From contig CM054143.1 in the NCBI GenBank assembly GCA_028751875.1, forward strand, positions 69,784,451 to 69,848,450: a DNA stretch of 64,000 nt. Direction: 5' to 3'. The position numbers were made by a program, and so were the translations under genes. The notes under the pieces are model-generated. The model did not search any database. It was not told the origin of the DNA and saw only the letters and a list, made by a program, of their open reading frames with translations. Positions 23,645-34,758 of this stretch are shown here, piece after piece. Position 1 is the first letter of the stretch, and the number at the start of each line of letters is the position of its first letter. The stretch is from Rapana venosa. Its lineage: Eukaryota; Mollusca; Gastropoda; Neogastropoda; Muricidae.

Positions 23645-24862
23645 CTATCTATCTGTCCCGTAGTCTGACGACCGTGGGGGCACCCTCAAAGACTCAGCAA
23701 CCAGTTCCCTCCATTCCTCTCTCTGTTCTGCCTTTCTCAGGGTTTTGTTGAGTTCTAGGCCTGTCCATTCACTAATGTTATCCTCCCAGCTCTTCCTTGG
23801 TCTGCCTCTTCTTCTTCCTCCTTGGACAGTGCCTTGCAAAACTGTCTTTGTAATTCCTTGGGATCTTGTGACATGCCCATACCACTTAAGTTTACGCTTT
23901 TTCACGATCGTTAGAAGGTTCTCATAGGGTCCAATGGTTTGCTGGATTCTGTTATGCACGCTTTCGTTGCTTATGTGGTCTTTGTAGGAGATGCCAAGGA
24001 GTCTCCGAAAGCATCTCATCTCCACTGCCTGTACTCTTCTCTCCAAATCTGCAGTCAGGGTCCCTGATTCACAGGCATACAGAAATATGGATATGACAAG
24101 GGAGCGCATTAGTCTGATCTTGGAGATAAGTGAGATATTCTTGTCTCTCCAGATGGTGTTTAGTTTTGACAAAGCTGTTATTGTCTGTGCAGTCCTGCAT
24201 ACCACTTCTGGCTTCGATCCCTGGTCGGATACAATGGCTCCCAGGTACTTGAAGCTTTGAACTGTTTCCAGCTTCTGGTCATTAACCCTGATATCAGTGC
24301 TAATGCCGTTGGTGTTATTAGTCATCAGTTTGGTCTTCTCTGCACTGATTTCCATGCCGTATGTTTTGGAGGCCTTATCCAAGTGTTCTGTTTGGCTGGC
24401 AAGCTCTTTTTCTGATCCTGCTATTCCATCAATGTCATCTGCGAAGCGGAGGTTTGTGATCGTTCTGCCACCGATGCTGACTGATCCTTCATGATGTTCC
24501 AGTGCATCAGCCATGATTCTCTCAAGGAAGATGTTGAAAAGAGGTGGTGAGAGTAGACAGCCCTGCCTTACTCCAACTGTTGTTCGAAACCATTCTCCAA
24601 TGTTGTTGTTGTAGTACACTGCACTGGTGGCCTCGCTGTACAGCTGTTTGATGACTCTGATCAGGTTTGCATTGATGCTGTACAAATTCATGGTTGCCCA
24701 CAAAGCTGCATGCCACACCCTGTCAAATGCCTTCTTAAAATCGATAAATACGTGGTAAAGGTCTTGTTGATGTTGAAGGTACCGCTCACATAGTATTCTG
24801 AGGTTGAATATCTGTTCTGTTGTGCTGCGCCCTGCTCTGAAAACCTGCTTGTTCCTCAGCAA
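23645..24862 (-). pseudogene. RTE reverse transcriptase domain, long open frame (405 codons)
   Basis: An uninterrupted frame covers the reverse transcriptase palm and thumb: FIDFKKAFDRVWH (motif A with catalytic Asp), VGVRQGCLLSPPLFNIFLE (motif B), LRFADDIDGIAG (motif C, FADD box), SFKYLGAIVSD, then a zinc-knuckle-free C-terminus with WYGHVTRSQG and GRRRGRPRKSW. The enzyme would copy its own RNA at a nicked target. The frame breaks upstream: endonuclease and linker fall in other frames (25135-25458, 25653-26039, 26197-26514), so the full ORF2 is disrupted and the ATG at 24862 is only the first Met of the fragment. RTE-clade assignment rests on the endonuclease/RT style shared with BovB/CFDP2-like proteins. 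Confidence 0.85.
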
Positions 24863-25652
24863 TGATGGTCTCTGCTTGTGGCTTCAGTCTATTCAATATT
24901 ATCTGCAGCATGACCTTGCTGGGTGACATATGAGGCTGATTGTGCGGTAATTATGGCATTGTTGTAGATTCCTTTCTTGGGGAGGGTGATGATGAGTGAC
25001 TGCGTCCATGGTGTTGGCCATTTTCCTGTCTGCCAGATCTTGTTGCAGATTCTTAGTAGGGCGCTGATCATGCTTCCCCTCCAGCTTGGACCAACTCAGC
25101 TGGAATGTTGTCAGCCCCTGCTGACTTCCCCTTTTCAGCGATCGACTGCTGGTTTCCACTTCTTCCGGAGGATAGGGTGACTGTCTGTGTCTTTGCTTTC
25201 GGGTACATTAAGGACTTCTGGATCTCCTGCGGTTCTATAGTTATACAGGTCGGAGCAGTATTCTGTCCATCTGTTCAGAATATCCTGGTCGTCAGTGAGA
25301 CACTTCCCATTTTTGTCTTGGATTGTTAAACCTTTTCTCTGTTTCGTGCTAGTCAGGTCTTTCACCAGCTGATATGCTTTCTTGCTATTGTTTTTCTTGA
25401 TGTTCTCTTCAATGTCTTGGCACTGTTCACCGATCCAATTCTCTTTTGCCTCCGTCATGGACTTCCTGATTCTTTTGTTGACTGCCCTATATTGTTCTGC
25501 TCTTTCTTTTGTTTCATTTTTCTTTTTCTCAGCTCTCTACGCTTGTCGCATAGTTGTAGGATGTTAGGTGTGACCCATGGTTTTTTGACTGGTCGGCGTT
25601 TGCCAAGAAGCTCGTTTGCTGTTTTCAGTCACCGCTGTATTGAAACTATTCG

Positions 25653-26493
25653 TCAGTGTATTATGTCTGAGTCTATCACAGTGAGTGCTGCAAACTTTCC
25701 ACCTATCCTTGCTTGAAAAATTTCTAATACCTCTGGGTCCTTCAGCTTCTCGAGGTCAAATTTGATCCTGATGTTGTTCCGCTTGTGGATTTTCTTTAGA
25801 CGTAGTCGGAAAGTCATCATCACAAGATCATGATCACGCCCTATGTCTGCTCCTGGAAAACTTCGTGTCTGTGCGATGTTAACGCTAGACTGAAACCGTC
25901 TTTTCACCATGATGTAATCTATTTGGTTGTGGTGTTCTCCATTTGGGCTATGCCATGTCCATTTTCTGGATTTCTTGTGTGGGCCAAGTGTATTCACTAG
26001 CTGGAGGTGGTTGTTACTGGCAAACTCCAGGAGTCTCAAGCCCTTTCATTTGATTGGTTATTACAATGTGGCCCACAAACGCCCTCCCAGTCTTTCCATG
26101 CATCTTCTCCTACCTTGGCGTTCAGTCGCCTTGCACAACGAGGATGTCTTTCTTGGGTGTTTGATCAGAACCTCTTGTAGCTGGCATAAAATTCTTCTAC
26201 GGCTTCATCTGTGTAGTCTGATGTAGGGGGTATGCCTGTACTATAGTTATGTTAAAGGGGGTTGCTCTCAGGCGGATGGTAATAAGTCTGCTGGACACAG
26301 GCTGACAGCTCATGACGGTGTTCACGGTGTCTTTGTGAACGAGAAACCCCACGCCGTGTTCATGTTTATCCTGTTTTCCACTGTAGTATAATTTGTGGTC
26401 TTCCTGGGTCGTTGTTTCTCCCATGTTTTTCCACCTGACTTCGCAGAGCCCAAGGATGTGCCATTGATATCTGGACATCTCATGTGTCAGTTC
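25653..26493 (-). pseudogene. RTE endonuclease (EEP fold), copy A, frameshifted
   Basis: Minus-strand frames contain WHILGLCEVRWKNMGE (the catalytic Glu region), LHLQMVN-like linker sequence, KKSRKWTWHSPNGEHHNQID and FPGADIGRDHDLV. The last motif normally has SDH, and here the Ser is Arg (copy B has GSDHDLV). The domain would nick target DNA before reverse transcription. It is split by at least one frameshift between 26039 and 26197 and would be inactive as written. Confidence 0.85.
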
Positions 26494-26503
26494 TGATGCT
26501 GGT
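26494..26503. repeat. Target-site duplication, right copy (TGATGCTGGT)
   Basis: Pairs with 23619-23628. Immediately beyond it the L2 sequence resumes (GCCAGCCAAAGAGAATTACA), matching the other L2 copy at about 18102-18120. Confidence 0.8.
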
Positions 26504-27658
26504 AGGCCAGCCAAAGAGAATTACAGTAGATCTAAACGTGAAAGAATGAGAGATGTGACAAGCTTGGAAGTTGCATCAGTGGACAGATACTTGCGAATCG
26601 CGCTTAGCGCCGTAATTGATAGTAGCAGGACTGGCAGGTCTGGGTGATGAATTTTTTCATAGAGAGTGTGTTGTCAAGAACTACTCCTAAATACTTCACA
26701 GAGTTGGACAAAGGAACTGACGTATTGCCGAATTCTATTGAAGTTTTGCGATAGAGGAAAGTTTATGTTGGTTCCCTATGAGCATGGCTTCGGTTTTATC
26801 GGCATTAAGTTGTAACTTGTTCTGAGTCATCCAGTTTTTAATGTCTTGAAGGCAGTAGGACATATTTGTCAGGAGGGAAGGCAAGCTTTCAACAGTATCA
26901 CTGCACTGAAGCTGAGTATCATCGGCATAGAAATGATGATCAATATGGTGGTTGTTTATTATATGTGAGAGTGGAGCAGTGTAGAGAGTAAAGAGAACAG
27001 GGCCAGGACTGATCCCTGCGGACTCCACATTCCATTATGACAGGTTTTGATTGAATTTTGTTTACAATAACTTTCTGGAACCTGTCTGTGAAGTATGAAG
27101 TAAACCAGGTGAGGGCTGTGCCGTTAATACCAAACGTATTTTGGAGGCGAGAAAGAAGAATAGAGTGATCTATGGTATCAAAGGCTGCAGTTAAGTCAAG
27201 AAGAGTGAGGAGGGAGATTTTTCCTGCATCAGAAGCAAATAGAAGTGTATCTAAAGTGTGGACTAGGGTGGTTTCGGTGCTGTGGTTGGGGCGATAGCAG
27301 ATTGAAAAGTGGGAAGGAGATCATTGGAATGAAGGTGACTGTGAGCTGTTTGAGAACGACTTTTTCTAGTACTTTAGAGACAATGGGTAAGTTTGAGACA
27401 GGCCTATAATCTTCAGAATGTTGGGATCGAGGTCGTGCTTTTTCAGTAGAGGTGTGACTATTGCTGTTTTAAGAGCTGAGGAATAATTTCCTGACACAAG
27501 AGATGAGTTTACTATTTTAGTGATAATAGGTACAAGTTGTGGAAGGCATTGTGAGAAAACAGGAGCAGGTATGGGATCAAGGTCGCATGATTTTATAGTC
27601 ATTTCCTTCAGATTGTCATGATTTCTTTTCACTTGTGGGATGAAGGAAAGAGAGGAGA
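26504..27658 (-). pseudogene. L2/CR1-type LINE, 5' part (RT N-terminal and palm)
   Basis: Minus-strand frames give SCDLDPIPAPVFSQCLPQLV (start of the RT domain, 27366-27632) and later GPVLFTLYTAPLSHII, DHHFYADDTQL (motif C, YADD box) and WMTQNKLQLNADKTEAML (26735-27028). This is the diagnostic order of an L2/CR1-type reverse transcriptase. The two frames are separated by about 340 bases with frameshifts. The element continues into the assembly gap on its 5' side and, past the RTE insertion, to 22917 on its 3' side. Confidence 0.88.
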
Positions 27659-28158
27659 NNNNNNNNNNNNNNNNNNNNNNNNNNNNNNNNNNNNNNNNNN
27701 NNNNNNNNNNNNNNNNNNNNNNNNNNNNNNNNNNNNNNNNNNNNNNNNNNNNNNNNNNNNNNNNNNNNNNNNNNNNNNNNNNNNNNNNNNNNNNNNNNNN
27801 NNNNNNNNNNNNNNNNNNNNNNNNNNNNNNNNNNNNNNNNNNNNNNNNNNNNNNNNNNNNNNNNNNNNNNNNNNNNNNNNNNNNNNNNNNNNNNNNNNNN
27901 NNNNNNNNNNNNNNNNNNNNNNNNNNNNNNNNNNNNNNNNNNNNNNNNNNNNNNNNNNNNNNNNNNNNNNNNNNNNNNNNNNNNNNNNNNNNNNNNNNNN
28001 NNNNNNNNNNNNNNNNNNNNNNNNNNNNNNNNNNNNNNNNNNNNNNNNNNNNNNNNNNNNNNNNNNNNNNNNNNNNNNNNNNNNNNNNNNNNNNNNNNNN
28101 NNNNNNNNNNNNNNNNNNNNNNNNNNNNNNNNNNNNNNNNNNNNNNNNNNNNNNNNNN
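27659..28158. other. Assembly gap of exactly 500 N
   Basis: Exactly 500 N, the kind of fixed-size placeholder used for gaps of unknown length. The L2 element's 5' part runs into it from the left. Confidence 0.98.
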
Positions 28159-28387
28159 TTTTTTTTAAAAAATTAAAAAAAAATTATCCCAAAATTTTTT
28201 AAAAAATTTTTGGCCCCCAAATCAAAAAAAAATTTTTTCCCAAAAGGGCCTTTTTTTTTAAAAAAACATTTTCCTCCGGGGGGTTTTTTGGGCCCGGGTT
28301 TTTTTTTTTTTTTTTTGGGCCGCCCCCCCCCCCCCCCCCCCCCCCCCACCCCCCCCCCCCCCCCTTTTTTTTTAAAAAATTTTTTTT

Positions 28388-28420
<33 letters not shown>

Positions 28421-29285
28421 AAAAACCCCCTTTGGTTTAAAACATTTTTTCCTTAAAAGGGGGGGTTTACCAAAATTTTAATTTGGGGGCCAAAAATTTA
28501 AATTAATTTTTAAAGCCAAAAAGTTTAAATCCCGTTTAATAAAAAACTAAAGAAAAAAAATAAAAGGGAAAAAAACCTTTTTTAAAAACATGGGGGGGGG
28601 AAAAAAAAAAAAGAAAAACAAAAGGGGACAAAAAGGGTTATTTTAAAACCTAAAATTTCCCTCCGCCCCAAAAATTTTTCCTAAAATTAAAACCCCAAAA
28701 TTAAAGGGATAAAAAGGGTTTTTAAATTAAGTTTTTAAACCAAAAGGAATTTTCCCGTTTTGGGAAGCACCAAAAACGTTTTTAAGTTTGGGGAAAATTT
28801 GGGTTTTTTAAACCCTTTTAATTTCCGGGAATTTTCCCTTTAAAACCCTTTTAAAAATTTAAAAAAAAACCCAAAAGGGGGGAAAAAAAAAATTTTTAAT
28901 TTTATGGGGGGGGGTTTTTTTTTGCAGGGGGAAAAAGGGGGGGAAATTTTAACCCAATGGGGAAATTTTTAAACCCAAATTTTTTTTTTTAAGCTGCCAG
29001 GATCGGGTTTTTTTGGTAATTTTGGGTTTTGGGGTTGAACCTTTAAGAAAAAAGGGGTTTTTTCCCAATAGGCCGGGGGGGCCCAAGGGGGGGCCAAAAC
29101 CAAAATTTTTTTTTTAAACCCTTTCAAAAAAATTAAAGAACCCCTTTTAAAAAAACCCCTTAAAACCCAAACATTTATGCCCAATGCATCGGGAAATTAA
29201 AATTTTATTTTAAAAAAAAGGGGTTTGGGGGGGGTTTTTAAAATTTAATTTTTTAAAACCACACCCAAAAAAATTTAAAGAAAGG
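28159..29285. other. Homopolymer-inflated low-quality sequence after the gap
   Basis: Nearly every base occurs in runs of three to ten (TTTTTTTTAAAAAATTAAAA style), including poly-C blocks at 28324-28363 and 28388-28418. Normal texture returns abruptly at about 29285. No real gene pattern can be read, and ORFs here are artefacts. Confidence 0.9.
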
Positions 29286-31900
29286 ACAAAAAGATTCTAG
29301 TTTGGTTTATCCAGTTGCTGCTGCTGCAATGTTTAACCCATGATAACTTTGTTAGAAGACATTCATGCAAAGCACACAGTTTAATGTTGACAGCGGTTGT
29401 CAATAGACATGGCTAGTTTAACAGGTACACCTGATTGGATGTTTGATAGTGTTATAATACATTTTATCTACTATAGAATAATAATAATGTATAAATAGAA
29501 TAAAGATGCAAATTACGAGGCTGGATCTCACTATAACCAAAGTCTATGGTTTTTTAATAAACTAGATGTTGCTGTGTCAGAGACATTGATCTTCGAGTAA
29601 AAGTTCCAACCACTGAAATATACCTTAAACCCATCAATTAAGGATGTGCCCACTGCAAAAAGATGGTTGTCTAAATCCTATTCAGTTTTACAAAACCACT
29701 TAAACTTTGCTATCACTGTGCAACTACAGGCTGTGGTGTGTCATATGTGCCACATGAACATCCAAACCAGTTAGTATAATAGTCTGTGAACAGGTTTCAT
29801 GTGTACTTATCAGTTTCAGCGTGTGCTATTGAGTTGCAGGTCCCAATGCCCACTGATAGTAACTTCCATCCCTTCAATAGTAGAATAAACATGAAGGCGT
29901 ATGTGGGGCTGTGCAATGAGTTTCAATATTGAATTCTAGACTGCATTCAAGGACAAGCACAGATAAAAAGTCATGGCATGGGGACTTCTGTATTTGAGGG
30001 GGGTGCAAGGAGGTATAACTATGACTGGTGGCCTCCAAATACATCTTTCTCACGCGGTGCAAGGAGTTTGTTCTTGGTTCATAGATCAAATGCACATGTA
30101 TTGCATGACGGACTTTTATTCCTAGATAAGTGGTACAGGTTAACAAGACAGGATTAGAGCGGATTAATGACTCTGTTCGGACTATGTGTGGTGCTTGCTT
30201 GGTGCACAGGTCACAGACCAGATCAAGTATTATTGGTGGCACTGGGTTTGATTGCACAGAAGCAGTTTCTAGCAAATCTGAAGACTGTATTAACTCGGCC
30301 GTTGACCTACATCAAGCATCAAGCTTATCAAGATATTTCTTCACTATGCACGGTCTAAGGTAGACTTTGCTATAGGACATGGTTTATATGATGCTGCCTC
30401 AACGTGCAGTTACAAGAGGAACAATTACAAACTACACAACATTATTATTATAGCTGGAGATGATGTGCTGCTTGGAAAATATCAAAGTATAATCAATACA
30501 GCATCAGGAGTATCAGTAGTAAAGTCCGACACAAGAAACAAGTGGTTCAGTAAGTCCGACACAAGAAACTGGGAAAGAACAACGACCCCCTCCACAGAGC
30601 AAAACAAAAAAATTAATTTATTCCTACTTGTAAGGAGGGACAGTTCACTATGATGAAATAACTGCCTTTAACAAGTATACTTGGTTTAAGCGGCCCTTGC
30701 TTATCTGTATTTTAGAAGAAGAATAAACCAACAACTAAAACCAGGTAACGCAGTAAAGTTCGGCAATAAATCCCACAACTTTTCTGCTGGTTGATAATGC
30801 CAGCTAACACCAGAACAATTTATACCTGGAAGAGCGTAGCCACTTTGTAGGCTAATTTTTTAATAGCGTCAGCTAGTGGCCGAATTGTTTCCTAAACCAG
30901 CCTGGCCTGGGGGTGCGGAGGTGGTGGTGGTGGTGGCGGAAGGGTGCTTCCTGTCAGGCATACACAAGTGTGCTAATAGCAAAACCCAATGCTGTAATTA
31001 TACTGACATAAGTTGTTATGCCTTGCTCGCAAACAGTGTACTTATTCTTTCCCCTAGTGTTGGTTTTCATAATGATTTCGATGTATTGTTTTCTTTTATT
31101 CTGCAAACCTGAGATTGTAGTTGTTGTTGTTAATTGTTTAAGACCTCTAATTCTTGCTTGGCATATCTTGCAGATTTTTTTAGACGCTGTGGGGATTCTT
31201 CTTTTACTTCCTGGTCAAGATTTGCATCGTCTGCTTCTGCTTAGCTTTTTCTGTTCTAGTTTCTATGTGTGAGTCTAATAATCGCCTATGCTTTGCTTAA
31301 ATAATTATAGGTTCGCCTTTTTTTTTCTAATACTCTGTATGCTTGGGATTGTGACCCATTATTTCTCGCATGGGTAGGGGGTGATCATTTATTGTTTTTC
31401 AGGGCTGTGTCTTTTTCTGCTTGTGTGAAAGCTAGTTCCAACTACAGAATAGTTTCAGTTGTTTTGTTTGCACTGTGCTGGTCTTCAAGTGGTAGACTTT
31501 CAATAATTGTGATGGTTGTGTTTCAGCTTTTGTAGTGAGCAACAGATTGCGTAGGCAGTATGTTAGTTGTTGTGATCACTAGTACCAAGTTTTCTCTGAC
31601 TAGCAACACTTAGTCTCTGCTTGAGTGTATTTTTTGCTAAAACTGATGGGGGTTATTTTTCTTGGTTAATAAAACTTTTGTCCTGTGTCAGTTATAGCAT
31701 ACAGATTGTTATTTGTTGTCATATTCATAGTCAGTTATGGTCTAGTATTCTGGTGTTGGTTGTCCAAATTGTGTGAAAATCTATTAACCTGCTTGCTTTA
31801 TACTTCTCTTTCTGACTGAATGTAAGTGCTACAGATGCTGCCGCTTACCCCTTATCATCAGCTGGCGCAACCCATCAACCATATCTTATATCATAGTCTT
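29286..31900. other. AT-rich region, no gene recognised
   Basis: Normal-texture AT-rich sequence. A short direct repeat of AAGTCCGACACAAGAAAC occurs near 30521 and 30554. Frames such as 29874-30275 (minus) and 30385-30653 (plus) show no family I can name. Since a decayed capsid-like gene follows, this could be the decayed flank of the same element, but I see no diagnostic domain. Confidence 0.45.
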
Positions 31901-31949
31901 TCCATTTATTTATTATTGTTTTTTTATTTTGCTACTTATAGAACAAAAA

Positions 31950-33220
31950 TGCGAACAAACATTTGGAGCAATCTTGATCCATACAGTACGTTTAAAAGAT
32001 CCTTAGGCATTAAAGGAAACAGACTGTACAATCTTATTACAAACATCCCCTCCACTATTGATGAAAATCAGATTCTGACTGTTAGGTTTCCTAATTTAGA
32101 AAAGATGATGTCCTTGTTCAGGGCACAACTAAGGCTTGCTTTCAGATTGAACTAGAGTTTGGAGATGATCCAACAGAAGTGTGATAGCAAAACTTAGGAA
32201 GGGAATTATAATAAAGATTTTGTCAAGCTAGAAGGCAGAGAGGTACTGTCATTTAACCAATGCCATCATATCTTGATCTATACTGATTTATGGATGACAA
32301 AAGAAATAAAAAAGAGAGGGTCTATTTATCAAGGCTACTGGATGATGAGGGACTAAAACCAGAGTTGGTTCTGCTGATAAGGGGAAACAGAAAAGATGCT
32401 GCCATAGCAAAAAAGCTATGGTAACAGGTTTTGGATTCTCTTGACTTTGAAATGCTCAGCTCTCACATGCCTTACTATCAGGGAGCACTCAGAAGTAAGA
32501 CTGTCGTATGACTGACCTTTAATGACTCAGTATGCTCGTGTTCATACATCCACTGACCCTGACGGCAATAGTACAAAATAACTGTATATCTTTAGAGTAT
32601 ATGTTGTCAATCACCCAGAGATTGCACGCTTGAGGCAAAGCAATATCAGTCAAGGCTTGCTTTCATTAGAAGGTCCTTAACCATAAGCACATTATCGAAG
32701 AGTTAAAGCAGTACTGTGTGGACATAAATCTTAATCTCCAGCAGATCATTCCAAAAGGGAATATTAATGCTGTTTGAAGAAACCCCAGCCACCCCTTTTC
32801 CAGATTTAGTGAGAGGTTTATTAATCCGGTATTAAACTTTTATCATGTACTATAGAGGGCAACCAAATCAAGTATTCGCCTCAGGCTTTTACCATATCAA
32901 ACACGTTGATGAGGTAAGAACAATACTTTGGTTCTGGTCAACACAATGCAGATACAAGATTGGTGTTACAAGGCAAATCTTTACATCTACATGGATGTTA
33001 GGATTTATGAAACCTAACATCTAAAATATGGCATTGTGGATAGACTTAAGATAAACAGATGATGATAAGCGCATGGTTCAGGATGACGCATTGACAATCG
33101 GCTCAGAAGGATTAACTATACCAAATAGTGAAAGAGCAAGAAAAATATGAGCCATAAAAATATATCTATTGTAGTGAGGTTGACCGCTCAACATAGAGGA
33201 ATAGACTAAAAGAAATTGTT
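31950..33220 (+). pseudogene. Decayed capsid-like gene of a possible Polinton/adintovirus-type element
   Basis: Plus-strand frames read, in order but interrupted by frameshifts and stops, a segment beginning TNIWSNLDPYSTFK, a VRFPNLEKMM segment, FEMLSSHMPYYQGALR near 32450-32490, KGILMLFEETP near 32757-32790, and a FASGFYHIKHVDE segment near 32870-32910. These resemble, from general knowledge, an unnamed family of roughly 400-500-residue proteins present in many copies in marine invertebrate genomes, probably structural proteins of Polinton-like or adintovirus-like elements. The family assignment is uncertain. No polymerase, integrase or terminal inverted repeat was recognised nearby, so it is an isolated relic. 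Many breaks make it non-functional. Confidence 0.45.
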
Positions 33221-34140
33221 TACTAATGGACCAGCTAAGTTTTCTACCAAAAGAAGCACACTGCTCTTAATATGGCTGGGGGAGACTGGCGGGGGGGCGG
33301 GGGGAGCGGTGGGGGTTAATGTGGGGGGCGTGGCGGGCAGATGGCTGTGGCAAGACTGTATTGTTTTTAGTTTTATTACAAAACTGTGTACACAAAATCA
33401 TTCAAGTTCCATTGTTATATTCTGTCCAACACTGCCCAACAATAAAAAATACGAGAGAGAAAATTATTTGGACAGATGAGAATTATTTTTAGTCAATCCC
33501 TTGACGGCTAAGCGAGTGTTTAGAAATACTAGTACAGATGTTTGAAAATAAGGAGACCCTTTTTCTTATGTCAACTGCTCAGCAGTAGCGTGAACAGTGT
33601 TAGAAATGGAATTGTTTGTCTAAGCTCGCTTTCAGTGGAGACATGCACAGATATCTGTTTGGTTGCTGACACAAAAATATAATAGCATATTAAAAGATTA
33701 CCCTGAACAAATCAAAGTGTTGTAATTTTTCTCATGAAAGACAGAGATGGGTTTAATAATTGCTTCGGGAGAATGATGTTATTACAGACGGACTAGAAAG
33801 AGAAAGAATAAAACTAAAACTAGAAGCTCATAGCATAGTAAACTAATACTCAAAACAGACAGCCGACTAATACTGTGTCAGTGTAAAACCCAATAGCTAT
33901 TTTTAAACACACAAGAACATGCAGCAGACTCACAATACACTCTCACACACCCACACATTTATATGTCAGTGCTCTCGCGTGGGCTATGCTTGTGTTGTAT
34001 TGGTCAACATGCCACAATCTTTTGCTACACACTCGTGGCTAAGTATTGCACATAGGAAGGTACACTCCTGCAAAGAGGCGTGGCCTAAGTATTTCGTCAT
34101 CATATAGGAAGCTTTATATTTATTAATTTTCACTCTTTCT
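33221..34140. other. No recognisable gene
   Basis: AT-rich sequence with a G-rich patch (33285-33335). ORFs are short and lack family features. Confidence 0.5.
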
Positions 34141-34146
34141 ATCGCC

Positions 34147-34440
34147 CTTGGGGGCAGCCCAGTGGAGAAGTCGGAATGCGTTAGACAGGGCAGGCAGGGT
34201 AGGCAGGCAGAGCTGGCAGGCATGGGATCGAAACCCCCCCTAGGGAATAGCAGTAGGCTACAGTCCTAGTGTCTGTGTGGGAATGCGTGTGGTCGTGTGA
34301 CTGCGTGTGTCGGCATCACAGTCGTGATGACTGGGAATCTTCTCCGCGACCCCCAAAGCTGTTGAGTGTCCTCCAAAATTGCTCTCCTTCTGTAACGGAG
34401 CGGGTAGCGGAGAAGGTTTTGCACTTTTTTTTTTTTAATA
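34147..34440 (+). mobile_element. tRNA-derived SINE, family C (single copy in window)
   Basis: GGGGGCAGCCCAGTGGAGAA resembles a tRNA A box and, about 75 bases on, GGGATCGAAACCCCCC resembles a B box. A non-tRNA body follows, then a T-run and AATAACAAA at 34427-34443. The spacing and composition fit a pol III-driven SINE. With only one copy visible, its dispersal cannot be shown here. Confidence 0.45.
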
Positions 34441-34597
34441 ACAAATTCAGCACAAATCAGATAATAAATAAGAAGTATTAGTTTATTTTTTAGAATTTTT
34501 TGTATTAGTTCTTGACAAGATATTGTTTAGCAAAAATTCCCATTATTTTATTTGTTTGCTCATTAGAAATAAATTAGTATTACTTTCAGTTTTAGTA

Positions 34598-34758
34598 GAG
34601 AGATAGGGTAAAAGCCGATTCAAGGTAAACTACTTAGTTTTTATATAAAACTATGCAAGTTTTTGGTTCGATGAGGCGAAGCCGAATCGGACCAAAAGTT
34701 GCCTGGTTTTGGATAAACAGTAGGTAGTTGAGCTTGAATCGCTTTTACCCTATCTCTC
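34598..34758. mobile_element. 161-bp foldback MITE
   Basis: The left end GAGAGATAGGGTAAAAGC (34598-34615) is the exact reverse complement of the right end GCTTTTACCCTATCTCTC (34741-34758). Complementarity continues imperfectly inward (GATTCAAGGTAAACTAC against GTAGTTGAGCTTGAATC). The centre holds a second inverted pair around GGTTCGATGAGGC and GCCGAATCGGACC. The whole forms one long hairpin, with no coding capacity. It lies directly against the truncated RTE copy C. Confidence 0.85.

Larger units (their letters stand above)
23629..26493 (-). mobile_element. RTE-clade LINE, copy A, inserted in the L2 LINE
   Basis: Minus-strand, 5'-truncated non-LTR retrotransposon ending in an ATAG-repeat tail (CTATCTATC on the plus strand). 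Order on the minus strand: an apurinic-type endonuclease (26493-~25650), a linker, reverse transcriptase (about 25150-23950), and a C-terminal basic stretch with GRRRGRPRKSWEDN. It starts inside the endonuclease (ELTHEMSRYQWHILGL), whereas copy B at 43269 extends further 5'. The two copies are nearly identical over long stretches, which implies recent activity of the family. Confidence 0.93.

Noticed and set aside
24522..24716. Plus- and minus-strand short frames inside the RTE elements
   Set aside because: They are shadows of the reverse transcriptase in other frames, without their own features.
27618..28202. 194- and 178-codon frames over the N gap
   Set aside because: They consist of undetermined bases.
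28199..28440. Gly- and Pro-rich frames after the gap
   Set aside because: They derive from inflated homopolymer runs of poor quality.
34668..34693. Rho-independent terminator-like hairpin
   Set aside because: It is the central inverted pair of the foldback MITE in eukaryotic DNA, and no U-run follows.
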